A stretch of 64,000 nt of DNA from contig CALXOW010000005.1 in assembly GCA_944390115.1 (NCBI GenBank), positions 1-64,000 of the forward strand, given 5' to 3'. Within the stretch, counting starts at the first letter, position 1. Every line of letters begins with the position of its first letter. Of the stretch, positions 16,915 to 25,033 are shown piece by piece. Made by a program: the position numbers and the translations under genes. The notes under the pieces were generated by a model. It ran no database searches and had not been told where the DNA came from. It saw only the letters and a program-made list of their open reading frames with translations. The DNA comes from an uncultured Anaerobiospirillum sp. GTDB lineage: Bacteria > Pseudomonadota > Gammaproteobacteria > Enterobacterales > Succinivibrionaceae.

Positions 16915-17391
16915 ATGATTGCACGCCGTCCGATCCGATCGCTCAACCGCAAGGCGGTTCCGGTGGTTAAGACCTTGGTCGATTACCTCAATGACCAAGA
17001 TGCCATCTTAGACAATGTCATTAAGATTCTGGCGCGTGAGTACAACGCCATTAAGGAGCGTCGCCTCGAAGAGCTCGAGACGATTGCCGAGGACAAATCG
17101 TCCTTTATGCTCAAGCTCCAGGCCAACGACCAGCGTATCAAGCTTCATCCGGAGTCAGCGCAGCTTAAGACCAAGTACCCTGAGCGTGTGGCTCAGATTA
17201 AAGAGAAGCTGGCCAAGTGCAAGATGATGAACGAGACCAATGGCAAGCTCATCACGCTGTCCTTATCGGCCAACAAGCGCCTCTACGACGTGCTGATGCA
17301 GTCGCGCGATAAGTACTCGCGCAACATGACCTACACCGATAAGGGCAACACTACTGCGACGAGCCCACTGCGCGTTAACATCAACGCCTAA
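16915..17391 (+). CDS. flgN: Flagellar export chaperone FlgN
   Basis: A 158-residue helical protein expected to bind hook-filament junction proteins FlgK and FlgL and deliver them to the export gate. The family pattern is visible: an LVDYLNDQDAILDNVIKILAREYNAIKERRLEELETIA helix set near 20-60, a Lys-rich second helix, and the closing SPLRVNINA. It has a good ribosome site (GAGAGG) before the ATG and an intrinsic terminator after it. In Vibrio flgN lies next to flgM; here flgM is 18 kb away at 35843 and on the opposite strand, so the block has been split or rearranged. Confidence 0.75.
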   Translation: MIARRPIRSLNRKAVPVVKTLVDYLNDQDAILDNVIKILAREYNAIKERRLEELETIAEDKSSFMLKLQANDQRIKLHPESAQLKTKYPERVAQIKEKLAKCKMMNETNGKLITLSLSANKRLYDVLMQSRDKYSRNMTYTDKGNTTATSPLRVNINA

Positions 17392-17426
17392 GCTCGAAAG
17401 TTTAGGCAAAAGCCTTGGCGCAACAT

Positions 17427-17457
17427 AACCCCGTTCCTCACCGCCGGGGTTTTTGTT
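17427..17457 (+). terminator. Terminator of flgN
   Basis: AACCCCG (17427-17433) pairs with CGGGGTT (17445-17451), followed by TTTTGTT on the plus strand. Confidence 0.8.
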
Positions 17458-17483
17458 AACTTAAAGTTGTATCTATGAAAAAA

Positions 17484-17523
17484 GCAAAAAATAAGCTCCG
17501 ACCACTCGAAACGTCGGAGCTTA
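17484..17523 (-). repeat. 40-bp repeat containing a terminator hairpin (copy 1)
   Basis: Identical over 40 bp to 22782-22821. It holds the stem AAGCTCCGAC/GTCGGAGCTT and a T-run on the minus strand, so it can end transcription from the operon to its right. A diverged third copy is at 24738-24770. Confidence 0.85.
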
Positions 17524-17566
17524 TGGCTCTTGCGACGCTCAAGCTGGTGCACGACGTAAAATAGAA

Positions 17567-17598
17567 AAGGCGCCCATCCCCAGTGGGGCCAGCGCCTT
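17567..17598 (-). terminator. Terminator of the glycan/acyl operon
   Basis: AAGGCGC (17567-17573) pairs with GCGCCTT (17592-17598), followed on the minus strand by TTTTCTATTTT, 34 bp beyond the last stop codon of the operon. Confidence 0.75.
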
Positions 17599-17631
17599 CG
17601 AAGTGATTAAGGAACCTGTTAAGTTGTGTCT

Positions 17632-18675
17632 TTAGCGCTGTCCCAAGTAGTCATACTCGAGAATCTGCTCTAAGCGGCGAATGCTGCTGCGGTCATCCTT
17701 GCCCAAAATGCGGTCGATCGCGTTTTCACGCACCGCTTGGCTGACTTCCTTAAAGTACGGATGTTCGGCCTCCCGCAGTGCTTGCTCAAAGTCGATGTTT
17801 TCATCAGAGCGGTACTGCTTAATGAGGAACTTCATCATATCCATGCGCTGGTCAGTGCAATCGGACATAAAGATCACCGGGATGCCCAGTGCCAACGCAG
17901 GTAATGTCCCATGAATGCGTGAGGTGATGATGAGCTTGGCTTTGGTGCGGTAATAGTCGATAAGCGCGCGGGATTGCGCAAAGAAATCGAGGCTGCTGAC
18001 TAGAGCCGCCGGATCGTTGCGGTAAAGCAGACAATGAGTCGGCTTAGTGGCTGTTGCCTTGATCTCTTCAGGTAGGTAACGCATGAAAGATGGCTGTAAG
18101 TCCAAAATTACCGTGTTGTTGGCTCCTGGACTTGGTTTACGCTGGTAAAAGCCCATAGTCAGGCAGCCGGAGTAATAAGCGTCAACACCATGAGCTTTAA
18201 GGAAATCTCTGGTAGCACGGTCACGACAGCCAATAGGACCGTAAGGCTTGAGCTTTTGAGGAAGGTTGAGCTTGAGGGCGATATCAAAGCCATCCATGCC
18301 GCCGCGCTCGTCTGAACCTGAAATGCTTACGCCTAAGTACAAGCAGCTATTAGGGCGCACATGGCCAGAGCCAGGCTGATAGGCGTGCACAAACATATTG
18401 ACAAAGAGCCCGGTATAACCTGCCACAATGAGGCGCACGTCTTGAGAGTCGACGGATTCCTCCGCTTTTAGGTCAAGCGAGATGAGCTCGGGGTAGAAAC
18501 TATTAAAACCCCAGAGGTCTTGAGTAAGCTCGGTCTTGATGATTTCTTGGAGCGCTAAGAACTGAATGGCATCACCAGCGTTGCCATAGACAAAAGGTGA
18601 GAGTTGATCGTAAGGGCACTGTGAGCTGCCGCCATGTAGCCGAAAGTTGCGAAAGTTAAGAGGAAAGGCCAGCAT
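17632..18675 (-). CDS. Polysaccharide pyruvyl transferase family protein
   Basis: A 347-residue protein of the polysaccharide pyruvyl transferase superfamily (PF04230), which transfers pyruvate ketals or otherwise modifies glycans. The sequence shows the entry FVYGNAGDAIQFLAL, the central GPIGCRDRATRDFLKAHGV followed by YYSGCLTM, and the strongest mark, KLIITSRIHGTLPALALGIP near 250. GGAG lies seven bases before the ATG. It is the last gene of a six-gene minus-strand operon that also has an acyl carrier protein and a ketoacyl synthase, 9 bp after its relative. Substrate unknown; modification of a surface glycan or of the neighbouring flagellins is plausible. Confidence 0.75.
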   Translation of the reverse strand: MLAFPLNFRNFRLHGGSSQCPYDQLSPFVYGNAGDAIQFLALQEIIKTELTQDLWGFNSFYPELISLDLKAEESVDSQDVRLIVAGYTGLFVNMFVHAYQPGSGHVRPNSCLYLGVSISGSDERGGMDGFDIALKLNLPQKLKPYGPIGCRDRATRDFLKAHGVDAYYSGCLTMGFYQRKPSPGANNTVILDLQPSFMRYLPEEIKATATKPTHCLLYRNDPAALVSSLDFFAQSRALIDYYRTKAKLIITSRIHGTLPALALGIPVIFMSDCTDQRMDMMKFLIKQYRSDENIDFEQALREAEHPYFKEVSQAVRENAIDRILGKDDRSSIRRLEQILEYDYLGQR

Positions 18676-18684
18676 CGTTTGCTC

Positions 18685-19701
18685 CTACCGTTGAGACCAC
18701 AAGGCTTCAAGCTTAATGTCGGCTTGGTGAGCAAGCTTTACGTTGCCTTGGATTAAGCTTAGTAATAGCTGCCGCTGATAGAGCCCGATGTCACCTGACT
18801 GATAGCACACAAAGCTGTCTGTCTCTTGCCCTGCGGTCATGCGCTCAAACAATACGCTTTGAGCGGCACTGTCAGGGCTATGGTCGCTGAGGTAACGTAC
18901 TGGAATGCCTAAGGCTAAACACAGATACAGTGCGTATGGAGATGAGGTGATTACTTTGTGGGCACGGGTTACGTACAGAGCAAAGAGCTTCTTGGCCTCA
19001 AAGATTAAGATGCTCTCAAGCTCGCTTGGGCGTACTGGATAGTGCAGCAGGCGTACTTTATGCGCCAAATCAAAATTGGCGTGCTGATTGGTGCGTGTAA
19101 GCTCGGTTTTGAGCGCATCGAGCGCGCAGCCACGCACTTCACTCACAAAGAATTGGTCGGCGCATTTGAAATAGCTGCGGGGCAACAGCATGAATTGCAG
19201 AGGTCCGACGAGCTTGCCTTCAAGGCCGCAGGCTTGCACTTGAGCTAAGGTCGTTTCATCTTGGCAGTAGATCGGGCCAAAACGTTTGAGCTGTTGCGCA
19301 CTACGCTTAAAGCTTTCATAGCTGTCGTTGCTTTGGCTAAGGCCAAAACCAAAGAACAGAACCTTCCCTTGGAAGTGCGAAAGCTGGCTAAAATCTAACT
19401 CAAGATCGGCATTGTTACCAAAATAACCGGTGATGATGATGATGTCGGCAGTCGGAAGCTTTGATACCGTTTGGTTGCCGGGAACTCTACGCATTAGAGC
19501 AGACTTGGGTAGCAGGCCGATGTCTTGCTCGCTCACGCCTTGGTGCAGTAAGAAGCCAGCATTGCTCAGTACGAATTTCAGCAAGCATTCGTAGGTGAGA
19601 TAGTCGCTTAGGTCGGCAAGACCATTCCACATACCCCACTTGGCACGTAATGCCGGGGTGTAGGCACAATCATCGACACTAATTAAGATCTTGGGTGCCA
19701 T
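18685..19701 (-). CDS. Second pyruvyl-transferase-like protein
   Basis: A 338-residue protein that I start at the ATG at 19701, which overlaps the preceding gene by 23 bases and gives the typical MAPKILISVDDCAYTPALRA opening. It shares the layout of the pyruvyl transferase superfamily: FGPIYCQDETTLAQVQACGL corresponds to the invariant RD-T-LL block, and AHKVITSSPYALYLCLALGIP to the SRIHG block. In this copy the SRxHG residues are replaced by SSPYA, so a catalytic role is doubtful; it may act with the neighbouring paralogue or bind a different acceptor. Confidence 0.6.
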   Translation of the reverse strand: MAPKILISVDDCAYTPALRAKWGMWNGLADLSDYLTYECLLKFVLSNAGFLLHQGVSEQDIGLLPKSALMRRVPGNQTVSKLPTADIIIITGYFGNNADLELDFSQLSHFQGKVLFFGFGLSQSNDSYESFKRSAQQLKRFGPIYCQDETTLAQVQACGLEGKLVGPLQFMLLPRSYFKCADQFFVSEVRGCALDALKTELTRTNQHANFDLAHKVRLLHYPVRPSELESILIFEAKKLFALYVTRAHKVITSSPYALYLCLALGIPVRYLSDHSPDSAAQSVLFERMTAGQETDSFVCYQSGDIGLYQRQLLLSLIQGNVKLAHQADIKLEALWSQR

Positions 19702-20257
19702 CGATGAACAGCTCTCCGTTGAAGTAAGCTTGAGCTTGATGCGCGTGGAGAAATGCGTGGACGTAGGCACGCAATGACTCTAACTCAAAACTATTTTGGG
19801 TGTAGGTGTAGCGTTCGTCTTTGCCTACTATGCGCAAACTTGGATGGGGTTTGAGGTAGAGCGGTAGCAGGGCACGCTTGTTGTCGTTTTTAATGCGCGC
19901 GCACATGCGTTGCAGCTTGAAGTGCTCGCACATCCACAATATGGCAATTGCGTTAACCTTCTCCATCGACAGCACTTGATCCCCAAAAGTGTAGTTGCCG
20001 CCTTCTGCCTCAGACCAGTCGTTTCCTGTAGCCTTGAAGTCCGAGACACCAAAGGGCTGATCATCAACGGTGATGTAAAAGTACTTGAGGTCAGAACGCT
20101 CCTTGAGGTGGGCGCAGAAGCGCAAGTGCACCTCTGGTGCTATGAGTTGCTCGTTATCCATGGCACAGCGCACATAATCTGAGTTGCGCTGGGCCAGAAT
20201 GTAGAGCAAATCCGGCTGCTCAAGGTAGATGAAGTCGGTGAACCGAATGCGAAGCAT
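19679..20257 (-). CDS. GNAT-type acyltransferase, PseH-like
   Basis: A 192-residue protein resembling GNAT N-acetyltransferases of the PseH/RimJ group, which acylate amino-sugars in flagellin or surface glycan pathways. Visible marks are a beta strand opening MLRIRFTDFIYLE, the LYILAQRNSDYVRCAMDNEQLI stretch that parallels the WRN-x-x-VR signature of PseH, the HLRFCAHLK helix, and KYFYITVDDQPFGVSDF. The acetyl-CoA loop is not clear-cut, so this is a family-level call. It starts 2 bp after the acyl carrier protein gene and overlaps the next gene, so translation is probably coupled. An acyl-ACP rather than acetyl-CoA donor is conceivable given its neighbours. Confidence 0.55.
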   Translation of the reverse strand: MLRIRFTDFIYLEQPDLLYILAQRNSDYVRCAMDNEQLIAPEVHLRFCAHLKERSDLKYFYITVDDQPFGVSDFKATGNDWSEAEGGNYTFGDQVLSMEKVNAIAILWMCEHFKLQRMCARIKNDNKRALLPLYLKPHPSLRIVGKDERYTYTQNSFELESLRAYVHAFLHAHQAQAYFNGELFIDGTQDLN

Positions 20258-20259
20258 TG

Positions 20260-20478
20260 CTATTCCTGAGGAATCAGGTCGATGATTTCGCTTACCGTCT
20301 TGAGCTGGGCGAGCTCTTCCACATCGGGATCAAGACCAAGACTGTTCAAGAACAGCACGATGTTAAACAGGCCTAAGGAGTCTAAGTCAGCGCAGTCGGC
20401 GATCACTGTGTCCTCATCAAATGGAGTACGGGGATTAACAACCGCAAGGATCTCTTGTAAGGCTTCGGCACGAGTCAT
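20260..20478 (-). CDS. Acyl carrier protein
   Basis: A 72-residue acyl carrier protein. The phosphopantetheine attachment site is DLDSLGL with Ser at 34, in an acidic helical bundle (VEELAQLKTVSEIIDLI as the last helices). GGAG precedes the ATG. It is short and acidic like fatty-acid-type ACPs but lies with a KAS III, a reductase and an acyltransferase in a dedicated operon, so it probably serves a specialised acyl chain and not bulk fatty-acid synthesis. Confidence 0.85.
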   Translation of the reverse strand: MTRAEALQEILAVVNPRTPFDEDTVIADCADLDSLGLFNIVLFLNSLGLDPDVEELAQLKTVSEIIDLIPQE

Positions 20479-20510
20479 GATGTTAGCTCCTGTTCAAGTG
20501 CAAAGTGGGG

Positions 20511-21569
20511 TTAAAGTTCAATTGGGTCGTAAATGGTGGTCGAGCGCAGATCGACAATACCTGAGGCCACGCACAATCCCACGCCATAACCCGTGAGTAA
20601 GGTAGGGTAAGACTTGATGCGGGTAAGATTTGAGCTATGTTCACTGAGTGCTAAAGGAATCGAGGCGCTGGAGGTATTGCCGATATGCTCGGCTAAAAAT
20701 GGCACAAAGCCAGAATCGGCCTTAAGGGAGCGCTCTAAAGATTTGAGCATGACACGGTTGGCTTGGTGCGAGATGCAATAAGACAAATCCTGCGTGGTAT
20801 AGCCTGTGTGCTCGCAGATGGTGGCAATGTTGCTGCGCACATCCTGCATGGCAAAGCGGGCTAAAGCAGTACCGTCGATGTGAAGGAGCTGCGGTTTGAA
20901 GCTCAGAGGATCGGCACGCAATGTCATGCAGGTCATGAGATCATCTCGAACCACCTCTGCGCTTTCCCCATAGTTATCAATGAGATATGACGAAGGTGTG
21001 GCCGTTTCATCGTACTCAAGGATGGTGGCTGCTGCGCCATCGCCGAAGATGGCAGCATTACTAAGCTGGACTTCAGGATGGGCAGCGGCAAAGTCAGGAG
21101 TAAGATTATGGGCTAAATCAGAGGTGTCGCCAACTAAGAGTAGTACGCGCTGCACAAGCCCACTGGCAATAAATGCTGAAGCCATGAAGAGGCCATACAC
21201 ATAGCCTGCGCAGCCCTGAATGGTGTCTAAAAACAGGCAATCTTTGGAGAGGCCTAATTGGGGCTGATAAACAAAGGTGTTAGCTGGCACTGTGCTGTTA
21301 GGTGATTGGGTCACAAAGATGCAAGCATCAAAATCGCTACCACTAAGCTGTTCGCGCTCATAAAGAGTTAGGGCTGCTTTGGTGGCGGCATCGCCCATGG
21401 TTACACCTTTAGGGAAGTAGTGAACCGAGCTAAAGCCTAAGGAAGAGACTAAACGCCCTGCTTGATCGGCCCCAACAAAAGGGGCTAATAAGTCGGCCAC
21501 TTGATGGCTTTCCTGGCCGCGTGCACCCATGATGGCGCGGATCTTAACCGACGCAAATTGTTTGAACAT
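20511..21569 (-). CDS. 3-oxoacyl-ACP synthase III (FabH-like)
   Basis: A 352-residue ketoacyl synthase III homologue that would condense an acyl-CoA with malonyl-ACP or transfer an acyl group. The full catalytic triad is present: Cys120 in IQGCAGYVYG, His268 in ISHQANRVML, and Asn298 in GNTSSASIP. The FGDGAAATIL segment and the C-terminal GYGVGLCVASG are typical. It lies next to its own ACP and a short-chain reductase, so it is probably not the housekeeping FabH. Ketoacyl synthases of this sort also occur in the flagellin-modification locus of Campylobacter (established knowledge), which makes the nearby flagellins notable. Confidence 0.85.
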   Translation of the reverse strand: MFKQFASVKIRAIMGARGQESHQVADLLAPFVGADQAGRLVSSLGFSSVHYFPKGVTMGDAATKAALTLYEREQLSGSDFDACIFVTQSPNSTVPANTFVYQPQLGLSKDCLFLDTIQGCAGYVYGLFMASAFIASGLVQRVLLLVGDTSDLAHNLTPDFAAAHPEVQLSNAAIFGDGAAATILEYDETATPSSYLIDNYGESAEVVRDDLMTCMTLRADPLSFKPQLLHIDGTALARFAMQDVRSNIATICEHTGYTTQDLSYCISHQANRVMLKSLERSLKADSGFVPFLAEHIGNTSSASIPLALSEHSSNLTRIKSYPTLLTGYGVGLCVASGIVDLRSTTIYDPIEL

Positions 21570-21607
21570 CTCAATCCCCTTATGTTGTTGATTTAGTAGC
21601 GCTTCTG

Positions 21608-22348
21608 TTAGTAGCGCATTCCACCGTTGAGGTAACGAATGGTGCCGGTGCAGCTCGTGCTCTCTAAGAGCTCAGCCAATTCTTGCGCTGCTGTCTGGGG
21701 GCTGATCAGTCCCAGTGGTTGCACCTGCGTGACATTCTGAGCAAAATTGCGGTCAATCAGGCGGTTGAATTTGAGCATTGGTGTGTCCACATAGGCTGGG
21801 GCAAGCGCGTTGATGAAGACGTTTTGCGTGAGCAGTTCTTGTGCGCCAAAGCGCACCAAGGTCTCAAGTGCTTTCTTGGCCGCGCTGTAGCTTACGGTAT
21901 AGGCGGCCCCAGTGGTGGCAGCCATGGCCGATACTACGGCCACTTTAAGCAGATGGCTTTCAGGCTTTAGTGCAACCAGCACACGCATCAGCTCGACCAA
22001 GGAGAAATAGCAAATGCTCATCATCTCAAGGTTCTTGGGATAGGTCAGCTTGGTCACAGCTTCGATGCGGGTGATGCCAGCGCAATAAACTAAGCGGTCA
22101 ACTGGAGGCAGATCCTTTAGTGCCTCAGTAACAGTTGGCGCAATCAGTTCGGGATGTGCTAAATCAAGGTTAATGCCGTGGCAGGAATAAGGCTGGCAAT
22201 GAGTGGCAAGCTCGCTGAGTTTGGCTGCATTGCGCGCAATCACGGTAAAAATAGGGGCGGAGGCGGAAGCATTGCTTGCTTGGGTTAACTGCAAATCCAA
22301 GAAAGCTTTGCCAATACCTGAAGTAGCTCCTGTTAGCAGATAGTGCAT
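21608..22348 (-). CDS. Short-chain dehydrogenase/reductase
   Basis: A 246-residue SDR. The cofactor motif TGATSGIG lies at residues 6-13, an NNAG-type segment reads VYCAGI, the catalytic serine region is SAMAATTGA, and YSAAK places Tyr154 and Lys158. It most resembles 3-oxoacyl-ACP reductases or sugar/alcohol reductases; the substrate cannot be told. First gene of the operon; AAGGA lies before the ATG. The next gene begins 38 bp later. Confidence 0.8.
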   Translation of the reverse strand: MHYLLTGATSGIGKAFLDLQLTQASNASASAPIFTVIARNAAKLSELATHCQPYSCHGINLDLAHPELIAPTVTEALKDLPPVDRLVYCAGITRIEAVTKLTYPKNLEMMSICYFSLVELMRVLVALKPESHLLKVAVVSAMAATTGAAYTVSYSAAKKALETLVRFGAQELLTQNVFINALAPAYVDTPMLKFNRLIDRNFAQNVTQVQPLGLISPQTAAQELAELLESTSCTGTIRYLNGGMRY

Positions 22349-22781
22349 CCCCAGTTCCTTAAATCGAACTTTTCGATTGCGCGATAGATTTATGATTTAA
22401 TAATCATACGTTCTAAAATTAGAATGAATTTACTATTTTGATATAGCTGGCAAAGAAAGAAAGGGACCATACACTTATAAGCTAACACCTGTTTTGATGA
22501 TATATTTAGTGATATAAAAATTATGATCAATTTGTTCACGAAAAGCATTGAGCGGAAATAGCGCGATAATGGTGCAGAAATAGATGACAAAGATGCGTTT
22601 TTGCCAACAGGAAAATTAGTGGGGTTAATTCGTCATTGCTGCTCCTAAAGCAGAGGGGCGTGATCGTAAGAATGACGATAAAAATCAACTTCTCATGAAG
22701 TCGAGGTAGGCTGTGTGCAAAGGCTTATTTAGCACAGTGTAAATTTTCCAGTCATAATTCAATGTTGTATCTATGCGTAAG

Positions 22782-22821
22782 GCAAAAAATAAGCTCCGAC
22801 CACTCGAAACGTCGGAGCTTA
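22782..22821 (-). repeat. 40-bp repeat containing a terminator hairpin (copy 2)
   Basis: Identical to 17484-17523 over 40 bp, and both are preceded by GTTGTATCTATG. Lies downstream of flagellin gene 1 on the minus strand. Confidence 0.85.
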
Positions 22822-22975
22822 GGCTCATGCCAAGCAGGCAAGCATAAGCTTGCGGCAGTAACGATTTTGCTTGGCTCTGAGATGGTTAACTGAGGCGGAA
22901 CTCTGGGCCTCAGTGAATCAGGAGCGTGTGTGCCGCGCTGTACGTGCATTGCACTGCGTGGCGCGCGGGTGCACA

Positions 22976-23007
22976 AAAGCCTGACCTGCTTGAGCGGGCC
23001 AGGCTTT
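22976..23007 (-). terminator. Terminator of flagellin gene 1
   Basis: AAAGCCTG (22976-22983) pairs with CAGGCTTT (23000-23007), with a T-run on the minus strand, 72 bp past the stop. An almost identical hairpin follows flagellin gene 2. Confidence 0.8.
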
Positions 23008-23078
23008 CGTAGGACCTTATGTCCTAAGTCATCTCATCTAAGTTAGATGATTAGATTCAGGGGAATGCCCTAAATCTA

Positions 23079-23990
23079 TTAACCTAACATGGAGAGGGCC
23101 AGCTGAGGACGGGTGTTAGCCTGCATCAGCATGGAGGTAGCAGCCTGCTGGATGATGGACTGTTGCGACAGGTTAGCGGACTCCTCGGCGAAGTCTGCAT
23201 CACGGATACGCGAACGTGCATCAGCGGAGTTAGCGGAGACGTTGGACTGGTTGCGGATCGAGGACTCTAAGCGGTTCTGGATAGCACCTAACTCAGCACG
23301 CTGCGAGTCAACAATATCGATCATAGCGTCGATCGAGGTGATGGTGCGGTTAGCTGCGCATTGGGTGCTGACCGAGAAGGTCTTGCCATTGAGGTCAGTG
23401 CCAGCTAAGCCTGCTGCATTGGCTAACTTGGTGAACTGGAAGCTGTAGACTTCCATGTTGATGGTGTCGTCTTGGTTTGCACCAACGTGCAGAATCAGAC
23501 CAGCCTTGGTAGCACCAGCGCCAGGTTGGGTTTTAGCAGTGGTACCGTAAATGGAATCACCACCGTTGTAGCCCATTAAAATCTTCTTGCCACCAAAGGT
23601 GGTTTGCTCAGCGATACGGGTGATTTCAGAAGTTAAAGCATTAACCTCGTTTTGGATCGACTCACGATCATCGTCACCTAAGGTACCGTTAGAGGATTGA
23701 ACTGCTAAGGTACGAATGCGTTGCAGCATGTTCGAGATTTCGTCGAGGCCGCCTTCAACGGTCTGAGCTAAAGCGATACCGTCGTTAGCATTACGGTTGC
23801 CTTGGTTTAAGCCGTTGATCTGGGAGGTTAAGCGGTCGGCGATCTGGAGGCCTGCGGAGTCATCCTTAGCGGAGTTGATGCGTAAGCCCGAAGAAAGACG
23901 GGTGTAGGTGGTGTTCAGGCTGTTCTGAACGTTGTTCAGGTAACGCTGGCCATTTAAGGACGAAACGTTGGTATTTACATAAACTGCCAT
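23079..23990 (-). CDS. fliC: Flagellin, copy 1
   Basis: Flagellar filament protein of 303 residues. The N-terminal D0/D1 region (MAVYVNTNVSSLNGQRYLNN to about 150) and the C-terminal D1/D0 region (from about 220, ending QANTRPQLALSMLG) are canonical, with ISSMLQRIRTLAVQSSNG-type and ANLSQQSIIQQAATSML motifs. The central domain is very short (about 145-215), so the filament would lack large D2/D3 domains. A single Cys sits in STQCAANRT, unusual because flagellins normally lack cysteine. It is nearly identical to the gene at 25034-25951 except in the central 70 residues. GAGGAA precedes the ATG. Surface residues here could be the target of the nearby modification operon. Confidence 0.95.
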   Translation of the reverse strand: MAVYVNTNVSSLNGQRYLNNVQNSLNTTYTRLSSGLRINSAKDDSAGLQIADRLTSQINGLNQGNRNANDGIALAQTVEGGLDEISNMLQRIRTLAVQSSNGTLGDDDRESIQNEVNALTSEITRIAEQTTFGGKKILMGYNGGDSIYGTTAKTQPGAGATKAGLILHVGANQDDTINMEVYSFQFTKLANAAGLAGTDLNGKTFSVSTQCAANRTITSIDAMIDIVDSQRAELGAIQNRLESSIRNQSNVSANSADARSRIRDADFAEESANLSQQSIIQQAATSMLMQANTRPQLALSMLG

Positions 23991-24343
23991 TTTGAGTTCC
24001 TCTTATTGCTCTAAGTTCAGGGCTTTTGGCCCATGAGCAGCACTAAGTCACACAAAAGCTTGCTCTTACCATCAGCTTGGTTCTGACCAACCATGCTCAG
24101 GCTCTGACCAGCCTTTGCGTGCCTTGAGTAAGAACACCATCATGGCGCCGTGCAACAAACTGCCGTCCCATGCTGGTTTTGATTTCCCGGTTGCGACTTA
24201 ATGTCGAAGTTCTTATGCATTTCTGCATCTGACACTTTAGTTAACGAACCAGAGCCTGCGATGTTTAATTACCGTCGCGCGATCTTGCGCAAACCAAGAT
24301 AGAATCAAGCCTAGACGATAGATCAATAGTTACAACTAGCCCC

Positions 24344-24370
24344 TAAATCTCTACTTTGATCTAAACTTTA
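24344..24370 (-). promoter_or_regulatory. Possible FliA-dependent promoter of flagellin 1
   Basis: Minus-strand TAAAGTTT (24363-24370) is a perfect FliA -35, but the -10 eleven bases on (GAGATTTA) matches GCCGATAA poorly. The same TAAAGTTT-N11-AGATTTA layout is kept at flagellin 2. It would give a leader of about 350 nt. Confidence 0.4.
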
Positions 24371-24737
24371 GATCAAAGAGTAAAACCGCATAAATAAGCC
24401 AAAAATGACCAAAATGTTGGTCGCCTAGGTGCCCTTACTAAAAACTTTAGGCCTGCACAAGAAAAATCTGCCTCGAGCTTCGTTACCATCCATCAGCTTG
24501 AAATTTTCATAAAACGCGATAAATAAGGCATTTGTTGCAAATGGTGTTAAGGGCGATTTCAATCCACAAGCTGGATAGATACATGCAGTCTTCGAGCAGA
24601 AATGGCTTGTTATCAGAGATTGTGCCACAGCGGTTTAAGGTGACGGTTGCTTGCGCTTATAGATTTTAATTGACTAGTAAATGCGATAAATACCGTGTTT
24701 ATTGCGAGTGAAGTGTTTTTTGAGGGAAAAGTTAAAG

Positions 24738-24770
24738 ATAAGTTCCAGTCACTCGAAACGCTGGAGCTTA
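24738..24770 (-). repeat. Diverged third copy of the terminator-hairpin repeat
   Basis: AAGTTCCAG pairs with CTGGAGCTT around ACTCGAAAC, the same loop as the two identical 40-bp copies. Lies downstream of flagellin 2. Confidence 0.7.
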
Positions 24771-24930
24771 AGTCCATGCCAAGCATTCAGACTCGTGAAA
24801 ACTTGCGGCAGTAACGATTTTGCTTGGCAGTGAGATGGTTAGCTGAGGCGGAACTCAAGCCTCAGTGAATTGGGATCAGCGCGTTAAGCTGTACGTGTTG
24901 GTTGCGCACTGCTTGGCGCGCGGGTACACG

Positions 24931-24962
24931 AAAGCCTGACCTGCTTGAGTGGGCCAGGCTTT
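24931..24962 (-). terminator. Terminator of flagellin gene 2
   Basis: AAAGCCTG/CAGGCTTT stem, nearly identical to the hairpin after flagellin 1, 72 bp past the stop codon. Confidence 0.8.
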
Positions 24963-25033
24963 CGTAGAACCTTAGGTCCTAAGTCATCTCATCTAAGTTA
25001 GATGATTAGATTCAGGGGAATGCCCTAAATCTA

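Larger units (their letters stand above)
22349..23078. other. AT-rich intergenic region, 730 bp
   Basis: Holds the promoter side of the operon to the left and the terminators of the flagellin to the right. Positions 22380-22760 are much more AT-rich than the surroundings, which may mark transferred DNA. No gene was recognised. Confidence 0.45.
23991..25033. other. Intergenic region between the two flagellin genes
   Basis: 1043 bp without a supported gene. The part next to flagellin 1 (to about 24700) is homologous to the region upstream of flagellin 2 and to the end of the duplication unit. It carries a possible FliA promoter, two GCGATAAATA words (24516, 24683) and two terminator hairpins of flagellin 2. 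Confidence 0.6.
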
